NCBI RefSeq assembly: GCF_029945535.1
Contig: NZ_JAQSCU010000013.1
Coordinates: forward strand, 1,522 to 65,521
Direction: 5' to 3'
DNA length: 64,000 nucleotides
DNA from: Methylotenera sp.
GTDB lineage: Bacteria; Pseudomonadota; Gammaproteobacteria; Burkholderiales; Methylophilaceae
Made by a program: the position numbers and the translations under genes. How positions within the stretch are numbered: the stretch's first letter is position 1; each line of letters begins with the position of its first letter. The notes beneath the pieces are model-generated. The model saw nothing but the letters and a program-made list of their open reading frames with translations, had not been told where the DNA came from and searched no databases. Positions 45,074 to 55,709 of this stretch are shown piece after piece.

Positions 45074-47370
45074 TGGATACAACGATAAATACAAACATGT
45101 TAGAAAATAATAATGAAGAAAATGCAGTGCCAATTGGCGAATATGCAGAAGAAGCTTATTTAGCTTATGCTGTTTCCGTAGTGAAAGGTCGTGCGCTGCC
45201 TTCTGTTGAAGATGGCCAAAAACCTGTGCAGCGCCGCATTCTGTTTGCAATGAAAGAAATGGGCTTGGTGGCTGGCGTTAAACCAGTCAAATCAGCTCGC
45301 GTGGTTGGTAATGTACTCGGTATGTACCATCCGCATGGCGATAGCTCTGCGTATGAGGCGGCGGTTCGTTTGGCGCAAGATTTTACGTTACGTTACCCGC
45401 TGATTGATGGGCAAGGTAATTTCGGCTCACGTGATGGCGATGGTGCCGCTGCAATGCGATACACCGAGATGCGCTTATCACCTATTGCTGATTTGTTATT
45501 GTCCGAAATTGATCGCGGCACAGTCGATTTCCAAAGTAATTATGATGGCGCTTTTCAAGAGCCCGTGTTGCTGCCAGCTCGTTTACCAATGATGCTGTTG
45601 AATGGCGCTTCTGGTATTGCTGTGGGTATGGCGACTGAAATGATTCCGCACAATATGCGCGAAATCGCCAATGCGGTATTGCATGTGATGGACAACCCAG
45701 ACGCTACCACTGCTGATTTTATGCAGCATGTGCCTGGCCCAGATTTTCCAGGTGGTGGTCAGCTGATTACACAAACTGCAGACATTCTTTCTACCTATGA
45801 AACAGGTCGCGGTTCATTAAGGCTGCGCGCTAGATGGATAGTCGAGCCGATGGCGCGCGGACAATGGCGCATAATCATTCATGAATTGCCGCATGGGGTT
45901 TCTGTGGAAACGATACAAGATGAAATTCTTGCCATATCGAATCCTAAACCGAAAAAAGACAAAAAAACCATAGATCAAGATCAGTTGCTAGTGAAGCAAT
46001 CTGCCTTGAGCATGATAGATACGGTGAAAAGCGAAGGCAAAAAAGATGTTCGTCTGATTATCGAACCAAAAACCAGTAAGGTTTCCAGCGATGAGTTGAT
46101 GGCGTTCTTGCTGCTACACACCAGCATGGAAGTCTCATGCCCAGTGAATATGGTCATGATAGGCACCGATGGTCGCCCTGCGCAAAAAGGCATGATTGCG
46201 ATTCTTAAAGAGTGGATTGCCTTCCGCCTGAATGTGGTGCGCAGACGCTGTCAGTTTGATTTAGACAAAATCAACAAACGTATCCATATTCTAGAAGGAC
46301 GCATGATCGCCTTCTTGCATATAGATGAAGTGATTCGCGTGATTCGTAACTCAGATGAACCGAAAACGGATTTGATTGCAGCGTTTCAATTAAGTGAAAT
46401 ACAAGCCGAAGATATTCTGGAAATCAGGCTACGTCAGTTAGCTAGATTAGAAGGCTTTAAAATTGAAAAAGAATTAAAAGATTTACGCGAAGAAGCCGAC
46501 GGTTTGCAGAATATCTTAGGTAGCGATAATAAATTACGCAAACTCACTGCAAAAGAAATCAAGCAAGATGCGGAAAAATATGGCGATGACCGCCGAACTT
46601 TAATCGAGCCAGTAGAGCGAGCGCAAGGCGGTCAAAAAGCCTTTGTGGTAGATGAACCTGTGACTATTCTTATCTCTAAGAATGGTTGGATTAGAGCTAG
46701 ACAAGGCCATGGCGTTGAGCGCGAGTCTATTGCGTGGAAATCAGGCGACGGCGAGTTTGCTGTGATTGAGACACGCACAGTGCTACCGATTGTCCTATTA
46801 GATACCAACGGCAGATGTTATGCCTTTGATGCATCTACAGTGCCAGGCGGTAAGGGCGATGGTATTCCGCTCAGTTCAATCATTGAAGTGCAAAACGGCG
46901 CTAAATTAGCGCATGCGCTTTCCGGAAAAGACGATGACCGATATTTATTCGCCACATCGAATAGCTACGGATTTGTTGCGCCTTTGAAAGGCTTAGTGGC
47001 AAGACCTAAAGCAGGTAAAGCTTTTATGAAGCCAGAGGATGGTGCCTTGGTATTGCCACCAATCAAATTGGATGAGCGTACGCACGTTGCGGTGACTTCA
47101 TCCGAAAATAAATTCTTGGTGTTCCCTATCAGCGAAGTGAACGAGTACCCAAATGGCGGCAAGGGCGTACGTATGATGGATATTCCAGATAAGGCCTCAT
47201 TGTCTCGTATTGAGCTAAGTGATGGACTTTCAGCTAATGTGATTGTTAGAGGTAAAGTGAAAGTACTTGAGGGAGAAGCTCTAAGTAAATTTTTGCTCAA
47301 ACGTGCTAGAAAAGGGCATGACGTGAAGGAAACTAAAGCTCCAGTAAAGCGCCAAGTTTCACTCTTTTAA
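45073..47370 (+). CDS. parC: DNA topoisomerase IV subunit A
   Basis: A 765-residue DNA-cleaving subunit. The quinolone-resistance region reads [19 protein letters not shown], and the catalytic tyrosine is Y130 in [12 protein letters not shown] GyrA-box-like sequence is absent and the C-terminal beta-propeller is short, which supports ParC. It decatenates daughter chromosomes with ParE. Translation is coupled to parE by a one-base overlap. A bidirectional terminator follows. Confidence 0.95.
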   Translation: MDTTINTNMLENNNEENAVPIGEYAEEAYLAYAVSVVKGRALPSVEDGQKPVQRRILFAMKEMGLVAGVKPVKSARVVGNVLGMYHPHGDSSAYEAAVRLAQDFTLRYPLIDGQGNFGSRDGDGAAAMRYTEMRLSPIADLLLSEIDRGTVDFQSNYDGAFQEPVLLPARLPMMLLNGASGIAVGMATEMIPHNMREIANAVLHVMDNPDATTADFMQHVPGPDFPGGGQLITQTADILSTYETGRGSLRLRARWIVEPMARGQWRIIIHELPHGVSVETIQDEILAISNPKPKKDKKTIDQDQLLVKQSALSMIDTVKSEGKKDVRLIIEPKTSKVSSDELMAFLLLHTSMEVSCPVNMVMIGTDGRPAQKGMIAILKEWIAFRLNVVRRRCQFDLDKINKRIHILEGRMIAFLHIDEVIRVIRNSDEPKTDLIAAFQLSEIQAEDILEIRLRQLARLEGFKIEKELKDLREEADGLQNILGSDNKLRKLTAKEIKQDAEKYGDDRRTLIEPVERAQGGQKAFVVDEPVTILISKNGWIRARQGHGVERESIAWKSGDGEFAVIETRTVLPIVLLDTNGRCYAFDASTVPGGKGDGIPLSSIIEVQNGAKLAHALSGKDDDRYLFATSNSYGFVAPLKGLVARPKAGKAFMKPEDGALVLPPIKLDERTHVAVTSSENKFLVFPISEVNEYPNGGKGVRMMDIPDKASLSRIELSDGLSANVIVRGKVKVLEGEALSKFLLKRARKGHDVKETKAPVKRQVSLF

Positions 47371-47414
47371 TCTATAGTTGAATTTGGTTTCTCATTTCAA
47401 TGAAGCCTTAAAAT

Positions 47415-47442
47415 AAAACAGCCCGCTATTGCGGGCTGTTTT
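47415..47442. terminator. Bidirectional terminator between parC and dnaJ
   Basis: AAAACAGCCCGC (47415-47426), loop TATT, GCGGGCTGTTTT (47431-47442): a perfect 12-bp stem ending in T-runs on both strands. It ends parC from the left and dnaJ from the right. Confidence 0.93.
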
Positions 47443-47456
47443 GTTTTAAGAGTAGT

Positions 47457-48578
47457 TTAACCAAAGAAATCTTTTGCTTTATCTACCCAGCTTTTATTTT
47501 TTGGGCTATGTTTACCAGAGTCCGCTTGAGTGCTGGTTTCAAATTCACGAAGTAAATCTTTCTGTTTTTCCGTTAATTTAACTGGTGTTTCCACAACTAC
47601 GTGCACCATCAAATCACCACTTTCAGATTGGCGTAGCGGTTTAATGCCTTTACCACGTAACCTGAATACGCCACCGGTTTGCGTTTCAGCTGGAATTTTC
47701 ATTTTGGCAGAGCCGCCTAAGGTTGGCACTTCGATTTCGCCACCTAAAGCTGCTGTACTAAAGCTAATTGGCATTTCGCAGTGTAAGTTTCCGCCTTCAC
47801 GTTGGAAAATGTTGTGCTCTTTTAGGTGAATCACAACATATAAATCACCGGTTGGGCCGCCATTCACGCCGCCTTCACCTTCGCCGCTTAAACGAATTCT
47901 ATCGCCTTCATCTACACCAGCTGGAATTTTTACTGAGAGCGTTTTGTTCTGTTTGGTTCTGCCCGCGCCGCTACAAGTTGGGCAAGGGTCTTTGACCATT
48001 TTGCCATTACCGTGGCATTTTGGACAGGTTTGTTGTACCGAAAAAAAGCCTTGCTGCATACGTACTTGGCCGTGGCCCGCACAGGTCGTACATGTTACAG
48101 GCTGCGTACCAGGGCGTGCGCCCGATCCCTTACAGGTTTCACAAGTAGATTGCACAGGAATACGAATTTTAGATTCAGTACCTTTTGCTGCATCTTCAAG
48201 TGAGATTTCCATGTTATAGCGTAAGTCAGCGCCGCGATATACGTTGTTGCGTTGTCCACCAGCGCGACCACCACCGAAAATATCGCCAAAAATATCACCA
48301 AAGGCATCACCGAAACCTGCGCCACCAAAGCCGCCTGCACCGCCACCTTGCTCTACACCTGCATGGCCGTATTGATCGTAAGCTGCACGCTTTTGGTCAT
48401 CAGACAGCATTTCATAAGCTTCTTTAGCTTCTTTGAACTGTTCTTCTGCTTTTGGGTTATCTGGATTACGATCTGGGTGGTGCTTCATCGCAAGTTTGCG
48501 ATAAGACTTCTTAATCTCTTCTTCTGAAGCGTCTTTATTAACGCCCAATATTTCGTAATAATCTCTTTTAGTTGCCAT
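47457..48578 (-). CDS. dnaJ: Chaperone DnaJ
   Basis: A 373-residue class A J-protein. The J domain has [20 protein letters not shown] and HHPDRNP with the HPD motif (about 33-35). A G/F-rich region ([17 protein letters not shown]) follows, then four zinc repeats of CxxCxGxG type beginning CETCKGSG. The C-terminal substrate-binding domains close the protein. It stimulates DnaK ATPase. It lies 106 bp after dnaK, with a perfect hairpin in the gap. Confidence 0.98.
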   Translation of the reverse strand: MATKRDYYEILGVNKDASEEEIKKSYRKLAMKHHPDRNPDNPKAEEQFKEAKEAYEMLSDDQKRAAYDQYGHAGVEQGGGAGGFGGAGFGDAFGDIFGDIFGGGRAGGQRNNVYRGADLRYNMEISLEDAAKGTESKIRIPVQSTCETCKGSGARPGTQPVTCTTCAGHGQVRMQQGFFSVQQTCPKCHGNGKMVKDPCPTCSGAGRTKQNKTLSVKIPAGVDEGDRIRLSGEGEGGVNGGPTGDLYVVIHLKEHNIFQREGGNLHCEMPISFSTAALGGEIEVPTLGGSAKMKIPAETQTGGVFRLRGKGIKPLRQSESGDLMVHVVVETPVKLTEKQKDLLREFETSTQADSGKHSPKNKSWVDKAKDFFG

Positions 48579-48625
48579 AATTCAGTCAGTATTTAGTTGT
48601 TGTTAGCAGGGTGTTGATAGCGAAA

Positions 48626-48658
48626 AGTCGTTAGCATCATTGTGTGATGCTAACGACT
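48626..48658. promoter_or_regulatory. Perfect 14-bp hairpin between dnaK and dnaJ
   Basis: AGTCGTTAGCATCA (48626-48639), loop TTGTG, TGATGCTAACGACT (48645-48658). No T-run follows, so it is not a standard terminator. It could protect the dnaK 3' end or lower dnaJ expression relative to dnaK. Confidence 0.6.
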
Positions 48659-48684
48659 ATAAGCTAAAGACTAAAAATTGTGAA

Positions 48685-50610
48685 TTAGTCTTTTTTCACT
48701 TCTTCAAACTCAGCATCTACCACGTCACCATCGACTGTTTTTTCAGTTTCTTGGCTAGGTTGAGCACTTTGTGTGTTGGCTTCAGCTTGCTCAGCAGCAT
48801 AGACTTTTTCACCTAGTTTTTGTGATGCTTCAGTCAATACTGTTGTTTTAGCTTCAATCGCATCTTTATCATCTGATTGCAACACTTCTTCAACACCTTT
48901 AATAGCCGCTTCAATGGCTTCTTTTTCAGCAGCATCTAATTTATCGCCATGTTCAGCCAATGATTTTTTCACGCTATGTACCATGCCATCTGCAGCATTA
49001 CGTGCATCAACTAATTCACGGTATTTCTTATCTTCATCTGCATATTTAATGGCATCTTCTTCCATTTGTTGAATTTCAGCTTCAGACAAGCCGCTATTCG
49101 CTTTAATGGTAATTTTATTTTCTTTACCAGTGGCTTTATCTTTAGCAGAAACATGCAAAATACCGTTGGCATCGATATCAAATGTCACTTCAATTTGTGG
49201 CATACCACGTGGTGCTGGTGGAATATCGCTTAAGTTAAATTGACCAAGCGATTTATTCGCAGCAGCTTTTTCACGCTCACCTTGCAACACTTGAATCGTC
49301 ACAGCATTTTGGTTGTCATCAGCTGTAGAGAATGTTTGTGATGCTTTGGTTGGAATCGTTGTGTTTTTCTTAATCACTTTAGTCATTACACCACCAAGTG
49401 TTTCGATACCTAGTGATAATGGGGTTACATCAAGCAATAATACATCTTTAACATCACCTTTTAACACACCACCTTGAATCGCAGCACCAACAGCTACTGC
49501 TTCATCTGGGTTAACGTCTTTACGAGGTTCTTTACCAAAAATCTCTTTTACTTTCTCTTGTACTTTTGGCATGCGGCTTTGACCACCAACCAAAATTACA
49601 TCGGTAATATCGTCAATTGAAACGCCCGCGTCTTTAATCGCTACACGGCATGGTGCCATTGTGCGTTCAATTAAATCTTCTACTAAGCTTTCTAATTTTG
49701 CACGCGTGATTTTTACGACTAAGTGTTTAGGGCCTGTTGCATCGGCAGTAATGTATGGCAAATTCACTTCAGTTTGCGTTGCGCCAGAAAGCTCAATTTT
49801 TGCTTTCTCAGCCGCTTCTTTCAAACGTTGTTTTGCCAATAAGTCGTTGCGTAGATCTAAGCCGCCATTTTCTTTTTTGAATTCATCTGCTAAAAAGTCG
49901 ATTAGACGGTTATCAAAGTCTTCACCACCCAAGAATGTATCACCGTTGGTTGAAAGCACTTCAAATTGATGTTCGCCATCAATGCTTGAAATTTCGATGA
50001 TAGAAACGTCAAATGTACCGCCACCCAAGTCATACACAGCAATTTTACGATCGCCTTCTTGTTTGTCTAAACCAAACGCAAGTGCAGCTGCAGTTGGCTC
50101 GTTGATGATGCGTTTAACATCTAAACCTGCAATACGGCCTGCATCTTTAGTCGCTTGACGTTGGCTATCGTTAAAGTAAGCTGGCACAGTAATCACCGCT
50201 TCAGTCACTTCTTCGCCTAAATAGTCTTCAGCCGTTTTTTTCATTTTGCGTAACACTTCAGCAGAAATTTGCGGAGGTGCCATTTTTACGCCACGAATTT
50301 CAACCCATGCATCGCCGTTATCCGCTTTTGCAATGGTGTACGGCATTAAACCGATGTCTTTTTGTACTTCTTTTTCGTCAAAACGACGACCAATCAGACG
50401 CTTAACTGCGTATAGCGTATTTTTAGGGTTAGTCACCGCTTGGCGTTTTGCTGGAGCGCCAGCCAAAATCTCACCATCTTCTTGATACGCAATAATAGAA
50501 GGTGTAGTGCGTGTACCTTCAGCATTTTCAATAACGCGAGGTTTTCCACCCTCCATCACAGCTACGCAAGAGTTCGTTGTTCCTAAGTCAATACCAATAA
50601 TTTTTCCCAT
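48685..50610 (-). CDS. dnaK: Chaperone DnaK (Hsp70)
   Basis: A 641-residue Hsp70. It starts [20 protein letters not shown], with phosphate motifs [15 protein letters not shown] and [12 protein letters not shown]. The linker is [19 protein letters not shown]. The C-terminal tail ends [12 protein letters not shown], the cochaperone-binding EEVKK type. It works with DnaJ and GrpE, which flank it. CTTGAA at 50717-50722 (complement) upstream might be part of a secondary sigma-32 promoter, but a matching -10 is poor. Confidence 0.99.
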   Translation of the reverse strand: MGKIIGIDLGTTNSCVAVMEGGKPRVIENAEGTRTTPSIIAYQEDGEILAGAPAKRQAVTNPKNTLYAVKRLIGRRFDEKEVQKDIGLMPYTIAKADNGDAWVEIRGVKMAPPQISAEVLRKMKKTAEDYLGEEVTEAVITVPAYFNDSQRQATKDAGRIAGLDVKRIINEPTAAALAFGLDKQEGDRKIAVYDLGGGTFDVSIIEISSIDGEHQFEVLSTNGDTFLGGEDFDNRLIDFLADEFKKENGGLDLRNDLLAKQRLKEAAEKAKIELSGATQTEVNLPYITADATGPKHLVVKITRAKLESLVEDLIERTMAPCRVAIKDAGVSIDDITDVILVGGQSRMPKVQEKVKEIFGKEPRKDVNPDEAVAVGAAIQGGVLKGDVKDVLLLDVTPLSLGIETLGGVMTKVIKKNTTIPTKASQTFSTADDNQNAVTIQVLQGEREKAAANKSLGQFNLSDIPPAPRGMPQIEVTFDIDANGILHVSAKDKATGKENKITIKANSGLSEAEIQQMEEDAIKYADEDKKYRELVDARNAADGMVHSVKKSLAEHGDKLDAAEKEAIEAAIKGVEEVLQSDDKDAIEAKTTVLTEASQKLGEKVYAAEQAEANTQSAQPSQETEKTVDGDVVDAEFEEVKKD

Positions 50611-50790
50611 AATTCCTATTCCTTATTTTTTACTAATTAATTTGCTGCATTACTTTGCGGTAAACAGCGGTGTTAAATTTTTACCTTGAAGCTATTGTGG
50701 TGATTGTTTTTGTTATTTCAAGGGTCTGAGATTGCTAAATTTAATTAAGATTTTGATTTAATTGAAAATCTAGCTTAATTTTTCAATCAA

Positions 50791-51315
50791 TTACTTAGCC
50801 ACCATCACTAAAGCTGGGCGTAGTACGCGATCATTTAGTGTGTAACCCTTTTGCAATACAGATGTCACTGTATTAGGCTCGCCACTATTTTCCAGCATAC
50901 TGATGGCTTGATGTTTATTAGGATCAAACTTTTCACCTAATGGATTAATTTCAGCAATGTTGAATTTATCAAATACAGAAGCTAATTGATTGGTGGTGAT
51001 TTGCACGCCATCTTTATAGCTTTGCACGTCAGCCGCTTCTATCAGCAAGGCAGCATCTAAACTATCTTTTACAGCAAGTAATTCATTTGAGAATTTTTCT
51101 AACGCAAACTTGCGCGCTTTTTCAATATCGTCCATCGCGCGTCGACGAATATTTTCACCATCAGCTTTTACGTATAAAACTGCGGCTTGCGCTTCTTTGA
51201 GTTGAGCTTCTAGTTCACCAATACGATCATCTAATGAGCCTGCAGCGCCACTTTGTTGTAAATCTTCTTCAGATTGTGAGATGTTGTTTTGTGAGTCCTG
51301 TGTATTTTCAGTCAT
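50791..51315 (-). CDS. grpE: Nucleotide exchange factor GrpE
   Basis: A 174-residue GrpE. The acidic N-terminal tail ([20 protein letters not shown]) leads to a long helix ([33 protein letters not shown]) read over residues 33-65, and a C-terminal beta domain ending [21 protein letters not shown]. It exchanges ADP on DnaK. It is first in the grpE-dnaK-dnaJ series, behind a sigma-32-like promoter. hrcA, often adjacent in other bacteria, is absent here. Confidence 0.97.
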   Translation of the reverse strand: MTENTQDSQNNISQSEEDLQQSGAAGSLDDRIGELEAQLKEAQAAVLYVKADGENIRRRAMDDIEKARKFALEKFSNELLAVKDSLDAALLIEAADVQSYKDGVQITTNQLASVFDKFNIAEINPLGEKFDPNKHQAISMLENSGEPNTVTSVLQKGYTLNDRVLRPALVMVAK

Positions 51316-51362
51316 GAAGTTTCCCTAATTATTTGTCAGTAACGATTTAGAACAATGAACAG

Positions 51363-51391
51363 ATAATGGAGGCATTTTTTTAAATCTCAAG
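51363..51391 (-). promoter_or_regulatory. Sigma-32-like promoter of grpE
   Basis: On the minus strand CTTGAG (51386-51391) is followed after 14 bp by CTCCATTAT (51363-51371). The RpoH consensus is CTTGAAA, 13-15 bp, CCCCATnT. Its -10 element ends 48 bp upstream of grpE. No CIRCE element is present in this interval. Confidence 0.7.
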
Positions 51392-51444
51392 CATTCAAAT
51401 AAAAAAAATGAAATTAAAGGGTAGCATCTAGTTGTAAAGGCACA

Positions 51445-52338
51445 TTAGAGTGCTGGTGGGGGGGGCTGGTTGCGAACTTTATAGCGATCATACATCCATA
51501 AGTACTGGGCGGGGCATTGCTGAATGGTACGTTCAATTTCTGCATTCAGTAAAGTGGGTGTATCAATACCTTCAGCATTTACTGCACGAATATGAATGTT
51601 ATAGCCACGTCCGAAACTTAAACGCTCTCCAAACGCCATAAATACTTGAGCGCCAGTCTTTTGTGCTAATTTTGAGGCAAGCGTCATAGTGTAGGCTTGG
51701 CGACCAAAGAATGGTGCCCATTCGCCTTCCCCTGCCAAGGGGGCTTGATCGGGTAAAATGCCAATAGCTTCACCACGTTTAAGTGCTTGTAATAGCTGCT
51801 TCACGCCTTGCGCATTGGCAGGTGCTAAAGTGATTTGCCCTCGCTCTCTTCCATCTGTAATAAGAGGTAGCAGCCATTTTTGGCGTGGAGGGCGGTAAAG
51901 TACCGCCATAGGGTGGTGTGCGCCGTAGTAAAGTGATGTAATTTCAAAACAACCTAAATGCGGAGTAAGAAAGATCACACCTTTGCTCGTTTGTAGTGCC
52001 TGTTCAACCGCTTCCCAACCAAATACTCGTTTTACCCAGTTTATAACTTCACTTTGAGGTTTAAACCAAATGGCAAATGTTTCTAGTGCACCTTTACTAT
52101 TTTCTAAAGTGCTTTTAAAAAGTAGTTGGTTGAACTGAGTTTTATTCGTGGCTAAAGCACATTGCTTAAGATTACGTATAGCATGGTCACGATGATCTTT
52201 ATTAAATAGGTAACTCATTAAACCCAGCATTGCACCAAGGCCATGAATGACTGGTAGGGGTAAATATCGCAAAAGTTTTAGGCAGGCTACTGCAAGTAAG
52301 ATGACATTGCTTTTAAAAGTAGATTTTTTTGAATTCAT
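51445..52338 (-). CDS. Lipid A biosynthesis acyltransferase (LpxL/LpxM family)
   Basis: A 297-residue inner-membrane acyltransferase with an N-terminal hydrophobic anchor (VILLAVACLKLLRYLPLP). The catalytic HxxxxE motif is in LTPHLGCFEITSLYYG (about 125-140), followed by the substrate motif VLYRPPRQKW and GILPDQAPLAGEGEWAPFFG. It adds a secondary acyl chain to Kdo-lipid A. Which position it acts on cannot be told. It is divergent from waaC. Confidence 0.92.
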   Translation of the reverse strand: MNSKKSTFKSNVILLAVACLKLLRYLPLPVIHGLGAMLGLMSYLFNKDHRDHAIRNLKQCALATNKTQFNQLLFKSTLENSKGALETFAIWFKPQSEVINWVKRVFGWEAVEQALQTSKGVIFLTPHLGCFEITSLYYGAHHPMAVLYRPPRQKWLLPLITDGRERGQITLAPANAQGVKQLLQALKRGEAIGILPDQAPLAGEGEWAPFFGRQAYTMTLASKLAQKTGAQVFMAFGERLSFGRGYNIHIRAVNAEGIDTPTLLNAEIERTIQQCPAQYLWMYDRYKVRNQPPPPAL

Positions 52339-52643
52339 TCGAAATCGTATTTAATACGTTAAGTTGTACGGTTGCTGTGAGTTACAATAACACAAGTATT
52401 ATGCATGAGGTTATCCAGAGCTAAAATGTTGCAATAAGGTAGTTTGTGTTGGGAAGTCTAGATAAACATTAACCGCTAGGGTTAAGGTTTGATAATAATC
52501 TAGTTAGGCAAGGATTGAAGAGGTTGTGTAATCACAGTCATTTGCCTAAGAATGTGTTAAAAAATCCAGAAACACTCCCAATCAAAGTGCTGGAGAGAAT
52601 GCTAAATAAGTTGCTGTCTATTTACCTCTATTAAGGTTTTTTC
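52339..52643. other. Divergent intergenic region, lpxL-like / waaC
   Basis: A 305-bp A+T-rich interval that must carry promoters for both flanking LPS genes. I see no RNA gene, no clear terminator and no strong inverted repeat. A TAAGG seven bases before the waaC TTG is its likely ribosome-binding site. Confidence 0.45.
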
Positions 52644-53672
52644 TTGAATATTCTGATAGTAAAACTCTCATCTTTGGGAGATGTATTGCATAACTTGCCA
52701 ATTTTTTGGGATTTGCGAGCGCAGTACCCGGAAGCCAATATTGATTGGGTAGTAGAAGAGGCTTATGTGCACCTAATCGAGCCATTACAAAAGAATGCTG
52801 AATTTAAGGGTATCAATCGCATTATCCCGCTTGGATTTCGACGATGGAAGAAAAGTCTTTTTAGCAAAAAGACTTTTATGGAGATTAGCGAGTTTCGCAG
52901 GAATTTTCAGTATGTCAGCTATGATTTGGTGATTGAAACTCAAGGTTTGCTAAAGTCTGCCGTCGTTAGTCGTTTAGCAAAACGTAATGTAGGTGGGACA
53001 ATTACTGGTCTTGGTAATGCTACTGAAGGTTCGGGGTATGAACCCATCGCGAGATGGTTTTATACGCATTGTGTGCAAGTGCCAAAGCAATGCCACGCTG
53101 TGGAGCGCTCACGCTTGGTCGCTGCGGCTGCGATGAATATTTCTACTGTATTAAGTACGCCAAAATTCTATCCACAGGCATTTGTGGAAATGCTCGCTAA
53201 AAATAATCAAAAAATAAATGCTAATTTTAATGTGCCGTATATCCTGATTTTTCATGCAACCGCGCGCGAAGGGAAAATGTGGAGTGAAAGTCACTGGGTT
53301 GAGATAGGTCAACACTTAGCTGCGAAAGGCTACCGTGTGATTTTGCCATGGGGCAATTTAGCAGAAAAAGCGGTGAGTGAGAGGTTGTGTCGACACATTG
53401 CAAATGCTGTGGTGCCAGAGGCTTTCAATTTGACACAGGCTTTTACTATTGTGGCTGGCGCACAGATAGTCCTTGGTGTGGATACAGGGCTTACTCATCT
53501 TTCAGCGATTATGTGTAAACCTACTATAGAGCTTTATTGTGATTCCCCACGTTGGAAAACAGAAGGTTTTTGGAGTGAAAAGATTAGAAACTTAGGTGAT
53601 GTTGGTCAGCCACCAAGTGTGCCGCAAGTAATAGCCGCTATCGAACAGGTACAACCTCAATATCAACCTTAA
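52644..53672 (+). CDS. waaC: LPS heptosyltransferase I
   Basis: A 342-residue family 9 glycosyltransferase (GT-B fold) adding the first heptose to Kdo2-lipid A at the inner membrane. The start MNILIVKLSSLGDVLHNLPI and TIVAGAQIVLGVDTGLTHLS are characteristic of WaaC. The initiation codon is TTG (52644), with TAAGG upstream. Its last 35 bp overlap the convergent GT9 gene. Confidence 0.94.
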   Translation: MNILIVKLSSLGDVLHNLPIFWDLRAQYPEANIDWVVEEAYVHLIEPLQKNAEFKGINRIIPLGFRRWKKSLFSKKTFMEISEFRRNFQYVSYDLVIETQGLLKSAVVSRLAKRNVGGTITGLGNATEGSGYEPIARWFYTHCVQVPKQCHAVERSRLVAAAAMNISTVLSTPKFYPQAFVEMLAKNNQKINANFNVPYILIFHATAREGKMWSESHWVEIGQHLAAKGYRVILPWGNLAEKAVSERLCRHIANAVVPEAFNLTQAFTIVAGAQIVLGVDTGLTHLSAIMCKPTIELYCDSPRWKTEGFWSEKIRNLGDVGQPPSVPQVIAAIEQVQPQYQP

Positions 53673-54777
53673 TAAGTCGCCTAAATGCCTGAATGACACG
53701 CTTAGCCTCAAGGGTGTCTAAACATTGGCTATAACTATTATTATTATCATCGCAACCCGCTTTGTGACAAGGCACACACTCACCGCGGCCTTGAAGTAGC
53801 AATACATTGCTCACCATTTGATATTCTGGAGAATACCGTTGCCAAGGGCTTTTGCTTTCATGATAGCCCATTGGCCATGGTGCCCATTTTACGGGGTTGG
53901 TAGGACCAAAAATTGCTAATGTGGGCGTTCCACAAGCGGCTGCGAGATGTGTTGTAGCGGTGTCTGGGCCAACATACGCAGCTGCATGATTTAAAAGCGT
54001 ACTCATTTCTGCAAAACTGGTTTTTCCAGCTAGGCTGGTTACAAAGCCAGTTTCGTTTCCTACAAAATGCTTAGTAAGTTGAAGAGCATAATTCTGTTCT
54101 GCAATCGCAGGCCCACCTGTAATAATGACGTGGTGTCCTAAGTTGATTGCGTGCTCTATTAAGGCAATCCAGCCACTATCTGTCCACTGTTTATAATGCC
54201 ACATTGGCATTGGATGGATGATGGTGTAAGGAATCTCTGTTAAATTGAACCTCAACTGTTCATTAAGGTGTGTTATTGCATCGCTTGAGTCAGCTTTTGT
54301 GGGCGTTAATGCATACTGTCTTTCAATACCCATGAGGTCAGCTAAATGTAAGTTTTGCACGACGGTATGCGTATTTTCTTCATCCAGTAAACTCCAGCGC
54401 AGACAAGATAGTTTCTTCCACCAATGCTTTTTCTTAAGGTTTGGAATTAAACCAATACGTTTTTTCCCAGCTATAAACGCGTATTGGTGTGCTCTATCGT
54501 TGCCCTGTGTGGTAACCGCGAGGTCATATTTCCTGAATAAAGTTTTTATTAGTTTTAAATATGCGCCTAAAGACGGGTGGTTGTCGCTTTCAATAATATT
54601 ATTGCAATCTGGGTTTCCCATTAATATGCTACTGGTATTACGATAGACTAGTACGTCAATAATTGCATTTGGCCAAGCTGTACGCATTGATTTTAGTAAA
54701 GGAGTAGACAATAAGACATCGCCAATTTGTTGCGTGGCAATGAGTATCACTTTTTTTGGTGGGGTGTCTTTAAACAT
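53638..54777 (-). CDS. Family 9 glycosyltransferase (heptosyltransferase-like)
   Basis: A 379-residue GT9 protein: KKVILIATQQIGDVLLSTPLLKS at the start, LNHAAAYVGPDTATTHLAAACGTPTLAIFG in the second Rossmann domain. It resembles WaaQ/WaaF-type heptosyltransferases. A cysteine-rich tail (GECVPCHKAGCDDNNNSYSQC) is a known feature of some relatives. It is the last gene of the minus-strand LPS operon and overlaps waaC tail to tail. Confidence 0.9.
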   Translation of the reverse strand: MFKDTPPKKVILIATQQIGDVLLSTPLLKSMRTAWPNAIIDVLVYRNTSSILMGNPDCNNIIESDNHPSLGAYLKLIKTLFRKYDLAVTTQGNDRAHQYAFIAGKKRIGLIPNLKKKHWWKKLSCLRWSLLDEENTHTVVQNLHLADLMGIERQYALTPTKADSSDAITHLNEQLRFNLTEIPYTIIHPMPMWHYKQWTDSGWIALIEHAINLGHHVIITGGPAIAEQNYALQLTKHFVGNETGFVTSLAGKTSFAEMSTLLNHAAAYVGPDTATTHLAAACGTPTLAIFGPTNPVKWAPWPMGYHESKSPWQRYSPEYQMVSNVLLLQGRGECVPCHKAGCDDNNNSYSQCLDTLEAKRVIQAFRRLIKVDIEVVPVR

Positions 54778-54794
54778 GAATGAAGTACCAGTGG

Positions 54795-55709
54795 TTAAAT
54801 GAATTTTCGTTTCATTTTATTTAGCCAGAGTTTCATTTTAAATTTAAACGTATTGCTAGGTAGATTGAGCGGACCACTCCAGCTTTGTCCCCTGCGTAAA
54901 TAGTATTGAGTGAACAGATTAGAGCTTATGCCCCATTTACGCAAAAATAAATGGCTGCCATTTTTTTTAAAAGTAAGTTTTCCGGTAGATTTAGACATGA
55001 AGTGATAAACGCGACTTTGACTTATGCCCTTAAAGTCTCTCACGCCAAACTCCCAAAGTTTCATTGAAAAGTCAGGATCAGAATACATACCAGGTGAAAA
55101 GTCCGTACTATATCCACCAACTAAGTCCCATAACATTGTAGGCAGCACACTTGGTGGCCATGTGGCACCGTTCCAGTCATCCTTAATCGGTTTAGAGAAG
55201 TGTTCCAGAAGTGTGGTTTCGTTAAAGTTTTCAGGGTTGCTACCAAAATCAAATGGTGCGATTACACACATATTTCCTGATTCACGTGGTTCTATCATGG
55301 TGCAAGATAGGAAAAAATAGGGGGAAGTTTGTTTCTTTACCTCTTCGTACAACCAAAAATCCCAATCTGGGCAAGCATACATATCGTCATTAAAATAGAC
55401 CAACAATTTACTTGTGGCGAGTGTACGAGCTATATTCATGGCATAACAAATACCAATGTTTTCTACTGAATGAGTATAGTCTAAGCCTTGTTCTTTCACC
55501 CAAGACAGCGAGCCATCTATTCCCTCATTAAGATGGATAATAATTTGATGTGAGTAACGGGAGTTTTTTCTCAGGCTATTGATACAGGTTTTTAAAAAGT
55601 CTAAATTATTCCAACTTGGAATAACGATTGAAAACACTTCGTCTGTTGAGTTGATTGTGCCGTGGTGTTTGCTAACTGTAGGCGCTTTAGATAAAAAGGA
55701 AGCTTGCAT
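54795..55709 (-). CDS. Family 2 glycosyltransferase
   Basis: A 304-residue GT2 protein: FSIVIPSWNNLDFLKTCINS at the fold start (residues 27-46) and the metal-binding VYFNDDMYACPDWD near 103-116. The C-terminal part (GGYSTDFSPGMYSDPDFSMKL) holds the catalytic-acid region. The sugar is unknown. Its ATG overlaps the stop of the upstream GT2 gene by one base (TAATG). Confidence 0.88.
   Translation of the reverse strand: MQASFLSKAPTVSKHHGTINSTDEVFSIVIPSWNNLDFLKTCINSLRKNSRYSHQIIIHLNEGIDGSLSWVKEQGLDYTHSVENIGICYAMNIARTLATSKLLVYFNDDMYACPDWDFWLYEEVKKQTSPYFFLSCTMIEPRESGNMCVIAPFDFGSNPENFNETTLLEHFSKPIKDDWNGATWPPSVLPTMLWDLVGGYSTDFSPGMYSDPDFSMKLWEFGVRDFKGISQSRVYHFMSKSTGKLTFKKNGSHLFLRKWGISSNLFTQYYLRRGQSWSGPLNLPSNTFKFKMKLWLNKMKRKFI

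Noticed and set aside
43088-47370. gyrB-gyrA
   Set aside because: The lengths (661 and 765 residues), the ParE-type [10 protein letters not shown] start, the adjacent gene order and the lack of a GyrA box fit topoisomerase IV.
50690-50725. Sigma-32 promoter before dnaK
   Set aside because: CTTGAA is present, but the -10 region (CACCACAA) is a poor match, so I did not list it as a feature.
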